Assembly (NCBI RefSeq): GCF_040438885.1
Contig: NZ_CP159218.1
Coordinates: 682,001 to 746,000, forward strand
From: Nakamurella sp. A5-74
GTDB taxonomy: Bacteria > Actinomycetota > Actinomycetes > Mycobacteriales > Nakamurellaceae
DNA: 64,000 bases
Direction: 5' to 3'
Positions 34,251 to 42,575 of the stretch are shown here, one piece after another (position 1 is the first letter of the stretch; the number at the start of each line of letters is the position of its first letter). Both the position numbers and the translations under genes were made by a program. The notes below the pieces were generated by a model. That model worked only from the letters and a program-made list of their open reading frames with translations, did not search any database and was not told the origin of the DNA.

Positions 34251-34693
34251 TCAGGAGGTCTCGGCGATCCGCTTGATCGCCGCGAGCGTCCGGGGAATCC
34301 CGTCGTGAGCCTGCCGGGTGCGCGCGTCGATCTCTGCCGCCGCCCGGTCGGCATACTTCTCCTGGAACATGGCGATCCCGGTGGGCAGGAACTGCCAGCT
34401 CTCGGTCAGCTTCGTCGCCTTACCGTCGGGGTCGAAGGTAAAGCTCCACCGTGCAAAACTGCCGCCCACGATCCAGGTGAACTCCCGGCCCCTGTCGGCC
34501 GCAGTGATCTGGGACCGGGTCTCCCAGGTGCGCTCGAGCAACTCGTTATGACCGGTAAACCAGGCGCCGATCTGGCCCGCCTCGCCTGCGTCGTCCCACC
34601 AACACGCCGTACAGACCGGGCTCCACTCGCCGGTGGGGGTGATGTCACTGACCAGGTCGTAGAGCGCCGGGTGCGCATGGGGAGCTGCGTCAT
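34251..34693 (-). pseudogene. SRPBCC-family protein, frameshifted near its start
   Basis: A SRPBCC/polyketide-cyclase-like fold reads HPALYDLVSDITPTGEWSPV with CTACWWDDAG, GAWFTGHNELLERTWETRS, FTWIVGGSFARWSFTF and TKLTESWQFLPTGIAMFQ. The only good start, ATG 34693 (MTQLP), is one base out of frame; a base is missing in the GGGG run at 34679-34682 (plus strand). Corrected length is about 147 aa. It lies 7 bases after the stop of the DsbA-like gene, so the two form an operon. The ligand is unknown. Confidence 0.75.
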
Positions 34694-34700
34694 CGGGTCC

Positions 34701-35438
34701 TCACTTCTTCTGTCGGCGACTGCCCGCGTGCCAGTCCTCTTGCTTACCGGTGGTGCCGGTCGGCACACCGAAGCCCACCAGTTGGGGCTGCTCTCGCAGG
34801 CTGCGCTTCAGCTCGGCGAACCCGGGGAACCGGGCCAAGCCCACGACGTGGTCCCACAGCTCGCCGGCCGTCTCCCTGTCGGGAAGCCGACTGATCACTG
34901 GGCCGAAGAATGCGACACCCTCCGGTGGGTCGAAGTGGATGATCGGAGTGCCGACGTCCTTACCGGTCAACAGGAGTGCCTCCTCGCCGTCCGCCCGGAT
35001 GTCGCCGTCCCAGGAATCGTCGTCCAGGGCATCGGCCAGCTCGGTGGGGAGCCCGGCCTCGCGCAGAATCGGCTCGACGAACTCTCTGGTGCCGCGCCGC
35101 TCGCGGCGCTCCTGCTCGTCGGTGACGTCGGGGGGTGAGGCTGTGTCGAAGATGTGCGCCCCGAAGGCGGCCTGTAGCGGGTCCAGTACCTGCCGGCCGT
35201 GCTCGGCGCGCGCCCGAGCGGCTACCCGCAGGAGCCGCAGGCCCGCCGTGTGCCCGGCTTCGTACTCCGGCGGGAAGTGCGCGTCATAGTCGATGTGGGA
35301 GTTGATCAGCCGCAGCGAGATGAACCGCCAGTCCACGGTGAACCCCCGCTCGGCCTGCACCATCCGGATCCATTTGCTCGTCAACCAGCAGAACGGGCAG
35401 ACCGGGTCGAAGTAGAACCGGATGTCAACAGAGTTCAT
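34701..35438 (-). CDS. DsbA-family protein resembling mycothiol-dependent nitroreductase Rv2466c
   Basis: A 245-aa thioredoxin-fold protein with an inserted helical domain. The active motif DPVCPFCWLTSKW has Cys14 and Cys17. Later features are WRFISLRLIN, GTPIIHFDPP with the cis-Pro, and VAFFGPVISRLPDRETAGEL typical of the Rv2466c/FrnE-like group, which uses mycothiol to reduce disulfides or nitro compounds. The start at 35438 (MNSVDIRFYF) is preferred to an upstream frame-extending ATG at 35486. The presence of this family supports a mycothiol-producing actinobacterium. Confidence 0.88.
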   Translation of the reverse strand: MNSVDIRFYFDPVCPFCWLTSKWIRMVQAERGFTVDWRFISLRLINSHIDYDAHFPPEYEAGHTAGLRLLRVAARARAEHGRQVLDPLQAAFGAHIFDTASPPDVTDEQERRERRGTREFVEPILREAGLPTELADALDDDSWDGDIRADGEEALLLTGKDVGTPIIHFDPPEGVAFFGPVISRLPDRETAGELWDHVVGLARFPGFAELKRSLREQPQLVGFGVPTGTTGKQEDWHAGSRRQKK

Positions 35439-35907
35439 CGCCCAACCGTAGGCCCCAGGCCGATCGCTCACCCCCCCGCCGGCCACTCCTCAAGCGAATC
35501 CTCAACCGGACGGTGCCGCGCTCATGACGAATTCCGACCGGTCGTTTCTGGCTCGCGGTCAGCGTCGAGCCCGTGGTTCGTACTCGGCCCAGAGCTTTGA
35601 TGGTGCGGACGCGTGAGCCTCACTGCCTGCATCGGCACTGGGGCTGTTGCGGCTCATGCGCCTGGCAAACGCAGCCGGTTCGGATGTGAATATGTAACGC
35701 AAGTCGTGTTCGCTTTACGTTGTAACGCAACGTCTTTCGCCTTCCGTACACGAGTTTCGTTACACATGGCTCACAAACGATCGTGTGTATTACATACGCC
35801 TACATTGGTGCTGGAGATTGCAGATGGTCGAACTTGGTCCGACCGACCCGAGGGGCCAAGATGCCCCCACATGACGCCACCGAAGAGCGCGACCGACACC
35901 GTCCACG
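35439..35907. other. Intergenic stretch containing repeat copy E
   Basis: About 470 bases between the DsbA-like gene start and the PAP2 stop. Copy E of the dispersed repeat occupies 35680-35800. Nothing else credible is seen. Confidence 0.6.
35680..35800 (+). repeat. Dispersed intergenic repeat, copy E
   Basis: Outer pair TCGTGT (35704-35709)/ACACGA (35748-35753) interleaved with TGTAACG (35721-35727)/CGTTACA (35758-35764). The outer-stem sequence differs from copy C but pairing is kept. Ends with AAACGATCGT. Confidence 0.85.
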
Positions 35908-36585
35908 TCAAAACTTCGAGAGGGGCGCCCGCCGGCGGGCGAGGGTGATCGCCAGTGCCCAGACGGTGAGGGCGCACGCGCCGCCCAGCAGCCAGGACGC
36001 TAGTACGTCGGTGAACCAGTGCACGCCCAGGTACAACCGACTCAGCCCGACCAGGCCGACGCAAATCACCGCGGCGAGGTAGACCAGCCAGCGGCGGATC
36101 GGGCGCTCCATCCGATGTCCGAGCAGCAGCGCGATGATCAGGTAGGCGGCCGCCGACTGGGTCGAATGCCCCGATGGGAAACTCAGACCCGCCGCGCTGA
36201 CTCCGGGAACCCGATCCGATAACGGCGGGCGGGGCCGGGCGACGATCAGTTTGACCATGGTCCCCAGCAGCTCCGCCCCGATCAGTGCGGTGGCGCCGAT
36301 CAGCAGGTCTTGCCGCGCACGGAATCCGATGAACAATAGGGCCAGGCCGACCGCCGTCGTCACCGCAACCCCGACCGGGCTCCCGATGGTCGTCACGGTG
36401 CGAAATATCGCCGTCAGTGCCGGTGTCCGCCGGTTCTGCAGCCAATGCATCACTGCCTCGTCGAGGTTCGGAGGTCGGGTCAAAGTCAGGACCAGGACCA
36501 GGACCAGCAGAAACGCCCCGGCCAACACTGCGGGAATGACGAAGTGCCGCGCTACCGCCGGCGCTGGCTCCGTGTCTTCGCTCAT
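35908..36585 (-). CDS. PAP2-family membrane phosphatase
   Basis: A 225-aa protein with about six membrane helices and the three PAP2 motifs: KLIVARPRPP (KX6RP-like), the FPSGHST loop, and SRLYLGVHWFTDV. Such enzymes dephosphorylate lipid phosphates such as undecaprenyl or phosphatidyl-glycerol phosphates at the outer face. The start at 36585 (MSEDTEPAP) is used; a GTG 24 bases upstream is possible. It ends close to repeat copy E. Confidence 0.9.
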   Translation of the reverse strand: MSEDTEPAPAVARHFVIPAVLAGAFLLVLVLVLTLTRPPNLDEAVMHWLQNRRTPALTAIFRTVTTIGSPVGVAVTTAVGLALLFIGFRARQDLLIGATALIGAELLGTMVKLIVARPRPPLSDRVPGVSAAGLSFPSGHSTQSAAAYLIIALLLGHRMERPIRRWLVYLAAVICVGLVGLSRLYLGVHWFTDVLASWLLGGACALTVWALAITLARRRAPLSKF

Positions 36586-36734
36586 CCGCTTGGCTCGCCG
36601 GGCTCGCACCTGGCTCAGGTAACACGGTTCGGCGCCTTCCGGGAGAGAGGGGTTGTTGCTGCGGATACGGTTCTCCTACACGTCGGCTCGCATGGTGATG
36701 AGGGCGGTCTTGCGTAGGGACCGTTGTCGTCGCA

Positions 36735-36770
36735 GGTAGGGCGACACGGTTGGTGACGGTGGGCCCTACC
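36735..36770 (-). terminator. Putative hairpin terminator for the PHP/hypothetical gene pair
   Basis: GGTAGGGC (36735-36742) and GCCCTACC (36763-36770) form an 8-bp perfect stem about 105 bases beyond the stop of the minus-strand hypothetical gene. No clear U tract. Confidence 0.5.
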
Positions 36771-36875
36771 ACCGGTCGCAGCCACGGAGTGAGGCGTGCT
36801 CTGCAAACGTATCTAGCTCCGGTGGGACCCGCACCGTGGCTCGCCGGTAGGTGTCGCGCGGTCGAGATGTCGCTG

Positions 36876-37511
36876 CTAACGCGCGTGATCGGCGCAGCAG
36901 GGGGTCGGGTTCGGCACCTCGAAGGGCACCAGGGTGCCATCCGGGCCTGGCTGGACGGGTAGCACCAGGTGGCCGGCGATCCATCGGGGACGGACGAAAT
37001 CGCGGGTCTGCAGGATGGTGTCGGGATCGGCGTCACCGCCGGCGAGCACCGATACCTGCTCGATGCTTGACCCGGTGAGCAGGTCGCGGACGGTGATTGC
37101 TCCGGTGAGGTGGTCGATGCCCGGGAAATATGCGGCGCGGCCGCCGCGCCGGGCGGCGTGGTCCGCGGCCGCCGAGGCGGCGCTGCTGTGCAGGTCGGTG
37201 GGTCCGCTTCGTCGGTTGCCCAGGCTCATTCCGGGTGGCCGGTGCTGGGGTGCGGGCAGCAGCTCCTGCAGCAGCGCCCAGGCCTGGACCGGGTCGGTGA
37301 TGGGGATTTCGATGGACAGGGCGATGTGTGCGCCGTCGGTTAACTGCGCCCGGTGGGTGCCCAGGGTCGGGTCAAGTATGCCGAGCGCGGCCAGCTCCCT
37401 GGCCAGCTCGTGCAGCACCGCGTCGGCGTCGGGCTCGGTCATGGTGAGGAGATCGACGCCGGCCACCAGCGTGGAGTTGCTGGTGGCCGGCGTCTGGGTG
37501 AAAGGACTCAC
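36876..37511 (-). CDS. Hypothetical protein coupled to the PHP-domain gene
   Basis: A 211-aa protein from GTG 37511, which overlaps the PHP gene stop (GTGA), indicating translational coupling. It contains ATSNSTLVAGVDLLTMTEPD, an amphipathic helix LHELARELAALGIL, IALSIEIPITDPVQAWALLQ, and a His/Ala/Gly-rich middle. Near the C-terminus, IAGHLVLPVQPGPDGTLVPF ends in two cysteines (PCCADHAR). No family is recognised. By position it probably works with the Tat-exported PHP protein, but it has no signal peptide itself. Confidence 0.7.
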   Translation of the reverse strand: MSPFTQTPATSNSTLVAGVDLLTMTEPDADAVLHELARELAALGILDPTLGTHRAQLTDGAHIALSIEIPITDPVQAWALLQELLPAPQHRPPGMSLGNRRSGPTDLHSSAASAAADHAARRGGRAAYFPGIDHLTGAITVRDLLTGSSIEQVSVLAGGDADPDTILQTRDFVRPRWIAGHLVLPVQPGPDGTLVPFEVPNPTPCCADHAR

Positions 37512-39256
37512 CGGGAGGGAAGGATCCACATCGGGTTGCTGTAGAACCACAGGTCATCCCAGGGGTCGGCGTCGCCGACGGTGTCCATCTTCGGGCCGGC
37601 CGGATCAACCGTTGCCCCGTTCAGGCCGACCGCGAGCCGCTTGCCGTCCGAGCCGCGGAGTCGGACGTAGAAGCCGTCGTCCAGTCGGCCGAGGTTGTAG
37701 TTCAGGACGATTACCTTGGACTGTCCGCTGACGTCGTAGGTCTTGACCACTCGGGTTTCCGGGGCGGTGAAGGTGTCTTTGTTGCTGACCGGTCCGGTGA
37801 CGGCGCCGCGGATCACATCGACCTTGGCCAGCGCGGGCAGGAACTGCGACCAGTTCGGATGCTGGGCCGGGTTGATCCTGATCTGCAGGGTGACCGGGGT
37901 ACCGCGGCGGGCGGTCAGCACCCCGCCCAGGCTGGTCTGATGACCGCCTGCGGTCAGCCGGACATCCAGCGAATCGAGCAGACCGCCGTGGTCCACCCAC
38001 ACCCGTCCGGCCCGCATTCCGTCCATCACCGCGGCGTAGGAGAAACCCTTCGCGCCGACATGGGTGCGGCTGTAGTAGCCGGGCCAGAAATCACCGTTGC
38101 CCAGCTGCGGTGCGGTGATGTGGACCGGGTCGTTGTAGTAGCCGTTGGTGGTGAAATCGCTGCCCGGGCCGCGCTGCGAGGTGTCCGCCCAGACCTGGTG
38201 ACTGTCGGAGTTGGCGGTGATCCACCACGGTTTTCCCTCGGCCAGCAGGCTGTCCCACAGCCCACCGACGGTGGAGGTCATCCAGTCGAAACCGCCGAAG
38301 GTCCGGTAACTTTCCAGCGGGTAGCCGGGGAAGCTGGCGACCGGGTCCGGGCTGTTGTCGTAGTAACCGCGGCCCGAGCCGGGGCCGAACGGTTTTGGAA
38401 TACCGGCGGCTTGATGTCCCGGAGCCCCTTCCATGCCGATGGCGATCCGCGGTTCGGCGTCCCGCCAACCCCGGATCTCGTGCGGGGAATCGATGCCCTT
38501 GCGGGCCGGGTGATTGGCCAGCATCAGCGCGTCCTGAACCCGGCGCTGATCGATCGAGTCGGCCAGGAAGTGCAGACCGGCGATGGCCAGCGCCTCGTTC
38601 TGCGGGGTGTTGGCGCCGGCGGACTTCACGGTCCCGTCGTAGCTGTTCTCGAACTGCTTGAGCACCGATACCTCGTTGCGTCCCGGGTGCACGAACACCG
38701 TGCCGTGCTCGGCGGCGGGGATGTTCCACTCCAGGCCCTGGTAGACCAGAGTGTCTTTGACTGCCTGCCGGGCGAGCACGATGTCGGGGTTGACCTTCTC
38801 CACCCCGATCTTGGCGTGCTGCACGGTGCCGTGATCGGTGATCACCATCCAGTCCAGCCCGTAGGCATTCGCGTGGCGAACCTGGTCGATGACCCGGTAC
38901 TGGGCATCCGGGGAGAACTGGGTGTGGATGTGGTGATCGCCGGTCAACCAGCGATACCCGCCCCTCGGCGGGTCGGCGGGCGGGCGGCCGGCGGGCGGCG
39001 TAACACCGGCCGCAGCCGCGGTTCCCGCGGTGGCGGTACTGAGCACACTCGACGCGGCCAGCCCGGCGCCCAGCAGACCCGCTTTCCGCAGGAAGTTCCG
39101 CCTGCCCAGCTCCGACGGCGGCAGCTCGCTGTCGTCGACCTGGAGGTCGAGGGCCGGCTCGAGTTCGGTCGGGGCGTGGCTGTGGGTGTGCGGGTGGATA
39201 TGGCCACCCGCGTGATCATCGTGGTCATGCGGATGTGCGTGGTCATGATGTTCCAT
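37508..39256 (-). CDS. Tat-exported PHP-domain metal-dependent phosphoesterase
   Basis: A 582-aa protein. A His-rich region at residues 3-30 (HH, HAHPHDHDDH, HPHTHSH) precedes a twin-arginine signal (GRRNFLRKAGLLGAG, about 51-65). The PHP fold follows: GDHHIHTQFSPDAQYRV supplies the first metal-binding His pair, then WMVITDHGTV, HPGRN, and ITANSDSHQVWA later. The C-terminal 150 residues form a beta-rich domain. PHP enzymes hydrolyse phosphoesters using several metal ions. The His-rich stretch ahead of the Tat motif is unusual and may bind metal before export. The start at 39256 has GAAGGG six to eleven bases upstream; the open frame runs 140 codons further 5' in poor-quality sequence. Confidence 0.87.
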   Translation of the reverse strand: MEHHDHAHPHDHDDHAGGHIHPHTHSHAPTELEPALDLQVDDSELPPSELGRRNFLRKAGLLGAGLAASSVLSTATAGTAAAAGVTPPAGRPPADPPRGGYRWLTGDHHIHTQFSPDAQYRVIDQVRHANAYGLDWMVITDHGTVQHAKIGVEKVNPDIVLARQAVKDTLVYQGLEWNIPAAEHGTVFVHPGRNEVSVLKQFENSYDGTVKSAGANTPQNEALAIAGLHFLADSIDQRRVQDALMLANHPARKGIDSPHEIRGWRDAEPRIAIGMEGAPGHQAAGIPKPFGPGSGRGYYDNSPDPVASFPGYPLESYRTFGGFDWMTSTVGGLWDSLLAEGKPWWITANSDSHQVWADTSQRGPGSDFTTNGYYNDPVHITAPQLGNGDFWPGYYSRTHVGAKGFSYAAVMDGMRAGRVWVDHGGLLDSLDVRLTAGGHQTSLGGVLTARRGTPVTLQIRINPAQHPNWSQFLPALAKVDVIRGAVTGPVSNKDTFTAPETRVVKTYDVSGQSKVIVLNYNLGRLDDGFYVRLRGSDGKRLAVGLNGATVDPAGPKMDTVGDADPWDDLWFYSNPMWILPSR

Positions 39257-39526
39257 GAATGACCCTTCGCTGCTCGGGTGGTCTGGGCAAGGTGGCAGTG
39301 CGACTGCCTGATCCACCAGCCAAGCATCGCCAGGTGAACTCCCGGTGGCCGAGATCTGACCAGCCGAGGTCACCTGCGCGGAGCAGATTCGACACCCGCA
39401 GTTCATCCTCGGCTCATCTGTTCCGATGGTGGTGATTGCTCGGTCCAGCACCTCGGGAAGGGATGCGCCACCCGCTCCGGGTGTGCGGCAGCCTCGGGGA
39501 GCCACCGGGACAGGCGTGATGGAGCG

Positions 39527-39800
39527 ATGGAGCGATGGCTGGTGCTGGTGTGTCGAGTCCGTCGAAGCCAACCAGGCTGCGAGCAACGGTGTGGCGGCGA
39601 CTCGAGGGTCTGGGCGCGATCTACCTGCAGAACTCGGCCGCTGCGCTGCCGGCGTCCGTTCAGGCAGAACGGGCACTGCGGACGTCGCGGCACGACATCC
39701 TGAGCCTGGCGGGATCGGCGGTGTTGCTGAATCGACGTTGGTCGGTGGGCCGGAGGTGAAGGCTGCCTTCCAGGCGGCCCATCTCCGGCCGGGGCACTGC
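39527..39800 (+). pseudogene. Chromate-resistance protein ChrB remnant (N-terminal part, frameshifted)
   Basis: MERWLVLVCRV (from ATG 39527), then PSKPTRLRATVWRRLEGLGA with IYLQNSAAALPAS and ALRTSRHDILSLAGSAVLL one frame on, then VGGPEVKAAFQAAH in a third frame, together match the N-terminal domain of ChrB, a chromate-responsive regulator. Shifts lie near 39559 (a C missing from the PSKP codons) and after 39735. Homology ends near 39790. No chrA transporter is present. Confidence 0.65.
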
Positions 39801-39940
39801 TTCCCGGATACATACCCAGCTCATCGCGGCCGGGGCGGGTGCTCTGGAGTTTTCCCACAGCTGCGGGGAGAATGAGTCGGAACAGACTGGCAGAGCCGCT
39901 GACCACACCCGGCCGGAGCCTTGAACTTGCACAGAGCAGG

Positions 39941-40932
39941 ATGAGTTCCGTGATGGATCCTGTGACACCGGCGGGCTACGGCGAGGTGCTGGCGCTGATT
40001 GCCCGAGATGTGCGCGACACCAGACTGCGCGCGTTGTCCGCCGCGGGAACGGAAGTGATCGCGCTGAACTGGCGGATCGGCGCGCTGATCCTGGAGCGGC
40101 AGGACCGACAAGGCTGGGTCGCCCAGGTTATCGATCGTCTGTCGAAAGATCTACAGGCCCAGTTCCCGAGGATGACGGGGCTGTCGCCGACGAATATGCA
40201 GTACATGCGGGCGTTCGCCGCGGCCTGGCCGGCCCCGGGCAATTTCCCCACAGCTGTGGGGAAACGGCCGTGGGGACACGTCCGCACACTGCTGGATCGT
40301 CTTGACGACCGCGCCGACCGAGAGTGGTACGCCAGCTGCGCCGTTGACGCAGGCTGGTCACGCACGTCTTTAGAGCACCACGTTGCCACGGGTCTGCGGC
40401 AGCGGATTCCGATCTTGCCCAAGAGATGGTCAAGGACCCCTCCGTCTTCGACGTTCTCAATCTCACGCAGCGATCCGCGGAGCGGGACCTGGAGCAGGCA
40501 CTGACGAATCGACTGCAGGACACGTTGACCGAAATGGGCCGCGGTTTCGCCTTCGTCGGCAGACAGGTCCGGTTCGACATTGATGGCGACGAGTTCTTCG
40601 TCGACTTGCTGCTCTTCAACGTCCTGCAGGTCAGATACGTCGTCGTCGAGTTGAAGATCGGCAAGTTCAAGCCGGAGTACGCCGGGCAGCTGGGCGTCTA
40701 CGTCGCGATGGTCGACGATGAACTCCGCCAACCCCACTTCCACGCACCGACCGTCGGGATACTGTTGTGCGCCGACCGCAACGAGCGGGTGGTCCGCTAC
40801 GCCTTGCGGGCTGCTGCGGCGCCCATGGCGGTGGCGACCTACACCTATGACAAGCTGCCCGCTGCAGAACGAGATGCCCTGCCGCCGCTGGAGGATCTCA
40901 CTGAGGCCCTGTCGGACCCTGCCAACGAATAG
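39941..40932 (+). pseudogene. DUF1016/YhcG-type PDDEXK nuclease, disrupted near 40400
   Basis: The first part (MSSVMDPVTPAGYGEVLALI, ARDVRDTRLRALSAAG, IDRLSKDLQAQFPRMTGLSP, NMQYMRAFAAAWP, WYASCAVDAGWSRTSLEHHV) is the DUF1016 N-terminal domain. The second (MVKDPSVFDVLNLTQRSAER, ALTNRLQDTLTEMGRGFAFV, FFVDLLLFNVLQVRYVVVEL, IGKFKPEYAGQLGVYVAMVD) is the PDDEXK nuclease domain with FFVDLL and VVELK catalytic residues. The two are in different frames; near 40400 the linker is shortened and the frame broken. YhcG-like proteins have been linked to mobile-DNA restriction and R-M loci. Probably a decayed gene. Confidence 0.78.
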
Positions 40933-41026
40933 TCCACCAGGGGTCCCGCTCCGTGGCGGGGTCCCGTGATGGTGGCGGCTGCCTGGGGATTGACCGGCGC
41001 CTGTTGGGGGGGCACACTGGGTGGAC

Positions 41027-41076
41027 AGGCGATGAGGCTCGCCTTTGACCGCGGATTTCCGCTGATGGCTTCTACC
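41027..41076 (+). promoter_or_regulatory. Fluoride riboswitch (crcB motif)
   Basis: AGGCGATGAGGCTCGCCTTT, then GCGGATTTCCGC hairpin, then TGATGGCTTCTACC closely follow the layout and conserved bases of known fluoride riboswitches (GGCGATGAGGC-CGCC, a loop-closing hairpin, then CTGATGGC-TCTAC). It lies upstream of DUF2180, two crcB genes, enolase and phosphoglycerate mutase, which fits a fluoride-induced operon. Confidence 0.88.
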
Positions 41077-41122
41077 AACCGTTCCGACGTGCGCGTCGGG
41101 ACCGGAGGTAGAGGAGCCGGCG

Positions 41123-41260
41123 ATGACGTTCCCAGGACCCGATGTGATCACCGTTGGCATGCTGCTGTCGGCGGGTGGCAGATGCGCCCGGAGCCCTCCT
41201 GGGTTCTCCGGATCGGCTCGCATTCGGTGTGCCACCTCGGCATCAAGTGTCTTCCAGCAT
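41123..41260 (+). pseudogene. Possible remnant of an Acg-family nitroreductase (N-terminal)
   Basis: ATG 41123 has a strong GGAGG 14-18 bases upstream, and MTFPGPDVITVGMLLSAGGR resembles the N-terminus of Acg-type nitroreductases; a shifted frame then gives EPSWVLRIGSHSV, like their QPW-RIG-HSVHL segment, with the intervening motif missing. This is weak similarity from memory. It could instead be a leader peptide of the fluoride operon. Confidence 0.35.
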
Positions 41261-41298
41261 CACTCGCCAGTTCATTTCGCTCCGTTTGGAGATTCATC

Positions 41299-41532
41299 AT
41301 GATCTGTCTCGATTGCACGTCTCAGGACCGCACCACGCCCGCTGTCGGCGCCTGTACGAGTTGCGGGTCCGGCATCTGTTCGGCTCATGCGCGGGTGACC
41401 GTTCATGAGTACCCGCAGCCGTCGGGTCCCGGCATTCATACCCCGCATCCGGTGCGGGCGCTGGTCTGCGCCGGCTGCGCTTCCACGATCGGGCACAGCG
41501 AGCCACTGCTCGCTCAACCGGCTGCGATGTAA
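41299..41532 (+). CDS. DUF2180 small zinc-ribbon-like protein
   Basis: A 77-aa protein from ATG 41299 with four Cys pairs or singles spaced as a zinc-binding unit: MICLDCTSQD, GACTSCGSGICSAHA, then LVCAGCASTIG. The pattern of an N-terminal CLDC, a CxxCGxxxC...H and a terminal CxxC fits the DUF2180 family, whose role is unknown. It is the first intact gene after the fluoride riboswitch and 62 bases ahead of crcB, so it is probably part of the operon. Confidence 0.75.
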   Translation: MICLDCTSQDRTTPAVGACTSCGSGICSAHARVTVHEYPQPSGPGIHTPHPVRALVCAGCASTIGHSEPLLAQPAAM

Positions 41533-41594
41533 CGGATCGCCGTCCCGCACTACACCGATGGCTCCCGCCGATGGGGGCCGGAGAAAGGAATCCT

Positions 41595-42143
41595 GTGCGT
41601 CCGTTGGTGCTGTCGGCTCTGGAACCGGTGGACTCCGATGTCGATCTCGATGATCCCGTCCAGCGGCGGGAACTGCGCCGCGAACACGGTGCTGTGCTGG
41701 CGGTCATCGCCGCTGGCGGGATCATCGGCTCACTGGCCAGGTATCGGATCGGGTTGTGGTGGCCTGCACGGCCGGCTGGTATGCCGTGGGCCACGGTGAC
41801 GATCAACCTGACCGGCTGTCTGCTGCTGGGAGCGCTGATGGTGCTGCTGACCGAACGTCTGCAGCCACACCGCTGGGTACGCCCGTTCCTCGGAACGGGC
41901 GTCCTCGGCGGCTTCACCACGTTCTCGGCGTTCACGGTGGACACCGTGCTGCTGATCCGTGCGGATCGACCGGTCACGGCGGCGGGATACCTGGTGATCA
42001 CCGGCATCGGTGGCGTCCTCGCCGCGGCGGCCGGGATGGCCGCCGCCCGCATGGGAGCGTCCGGAACCGGAACGGGTCGCCTCGAGAACATCGACCCCGA
42101 TCTCGAGGATCCGGTCGACGGAGAACAGCAGACGTCCCGGTGA
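41595..42143 (+). CDS. crcB: CrcB/Fluc fluoride channel subunit 1
   Basis: A 182-aa protein with four membrane helices and the Fluc signature GTGVLGGFTTFSAFTVDTVLL; the GRLARY-type first helix reads GGIIGSLARYRIGLW, and Asn in TINLTGCLLLGALM matches the pore region. Extra N- and C-terminal tails (about 40 and 25 residues) are hydrophilic. It pairs with the second crcB, which overlaps it (GTGA), to form the usual heterodimeric actinobacterial channel exporting fluoride. GTG 41595 has AAGGA about 8 bases upstream. Confidence 0.93.
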   Translation: MRPLVLSALEPVDSDVDLDDPVQRRELRREHGAVLAVIAAGGIIGSLARYRIGLWWPARPAGMPWATVTINLTGCLLLGALMVLLTERLQPHRWVRPFLGTGVLGGFTTFSAFTVDTVLLIRADRPVTAAGYLVITGIGGVLAAAAGMAAARMGASGTGTGRLENIDPDLEDPVDGEQQTSR

Positions 42144-42514
42144 TCGGGTATCTGCTGGTGGCTGCCGGGGCGGCTGTCGGTGCTCCACTGCGGTACCTCG
42201 TCGACCGTGTCGTCCAGGGACGACATCGCTCGGTGTTCCCGTGGGGCACCTTCACCGTCAACGTCGCCGGCAGCGTCATCCTCGGGGCGGTCACCGCGGC
42301 CGCACTCACCGGAGCAGCGCCGAACGAGTGGGAACTCCTGCTCGGGATCGGGGTGTGCGGAGCATTCACCACGTACTCCACGTTCGCGTACGAGACGATC
42401 CGTCTGCTGCAACAGCGGGCCCATCGCGTCGCGCTCGTGAACGCGATCGCGAGTGTCCTGGCCGGTGTCCTCGGCGCGACGATCGGGTTCATGACGACCT
42501 GGGCAGCACTCTGA
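42140..42514 (+). CDS. crcB: CrcB/Fluc fluoride channel subunit 2
   Basis: A 124-aa four-helix protein with GAAVGAPLRYLVDRVVQGR, FTVNVAGSVILGAVTAA and GVCGAFTTYSTFAYETIRLL, matching Fluc channels in standard length. GTG 42140 overlaps the stop of subunit 1 by 4 bases. Paired Fluc subunits assemble antiparallel as a heterodimeric fluoride exporter in the cytoplasmic membrane. Confidence 0.93.
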   Translation: MIGYLLVAAGAAVGAPLRYLVDRVVQGRHRSVFPWGTFTVNVAGSVILGAVTAAALTGAAPNEWELLLGIGVCGAFTTYSTFAYETIRLLQQRAHRVALVNAIASVLAGVLGATIGFMTTWAAL

Positions 42515-42575
42515 TCCACCCATTCATCCGGCCAGGCGCGGTCGGTTCCGCCGCTCCACAAACGAAGGATCCGCC

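Noticed and set aside
39403-39906. Minus-strand open frames opposite the chrB remnant and DUF1016 start
   Set aside because: No homology, poor composition and overlap with plus-strand remnants of recognisable families.
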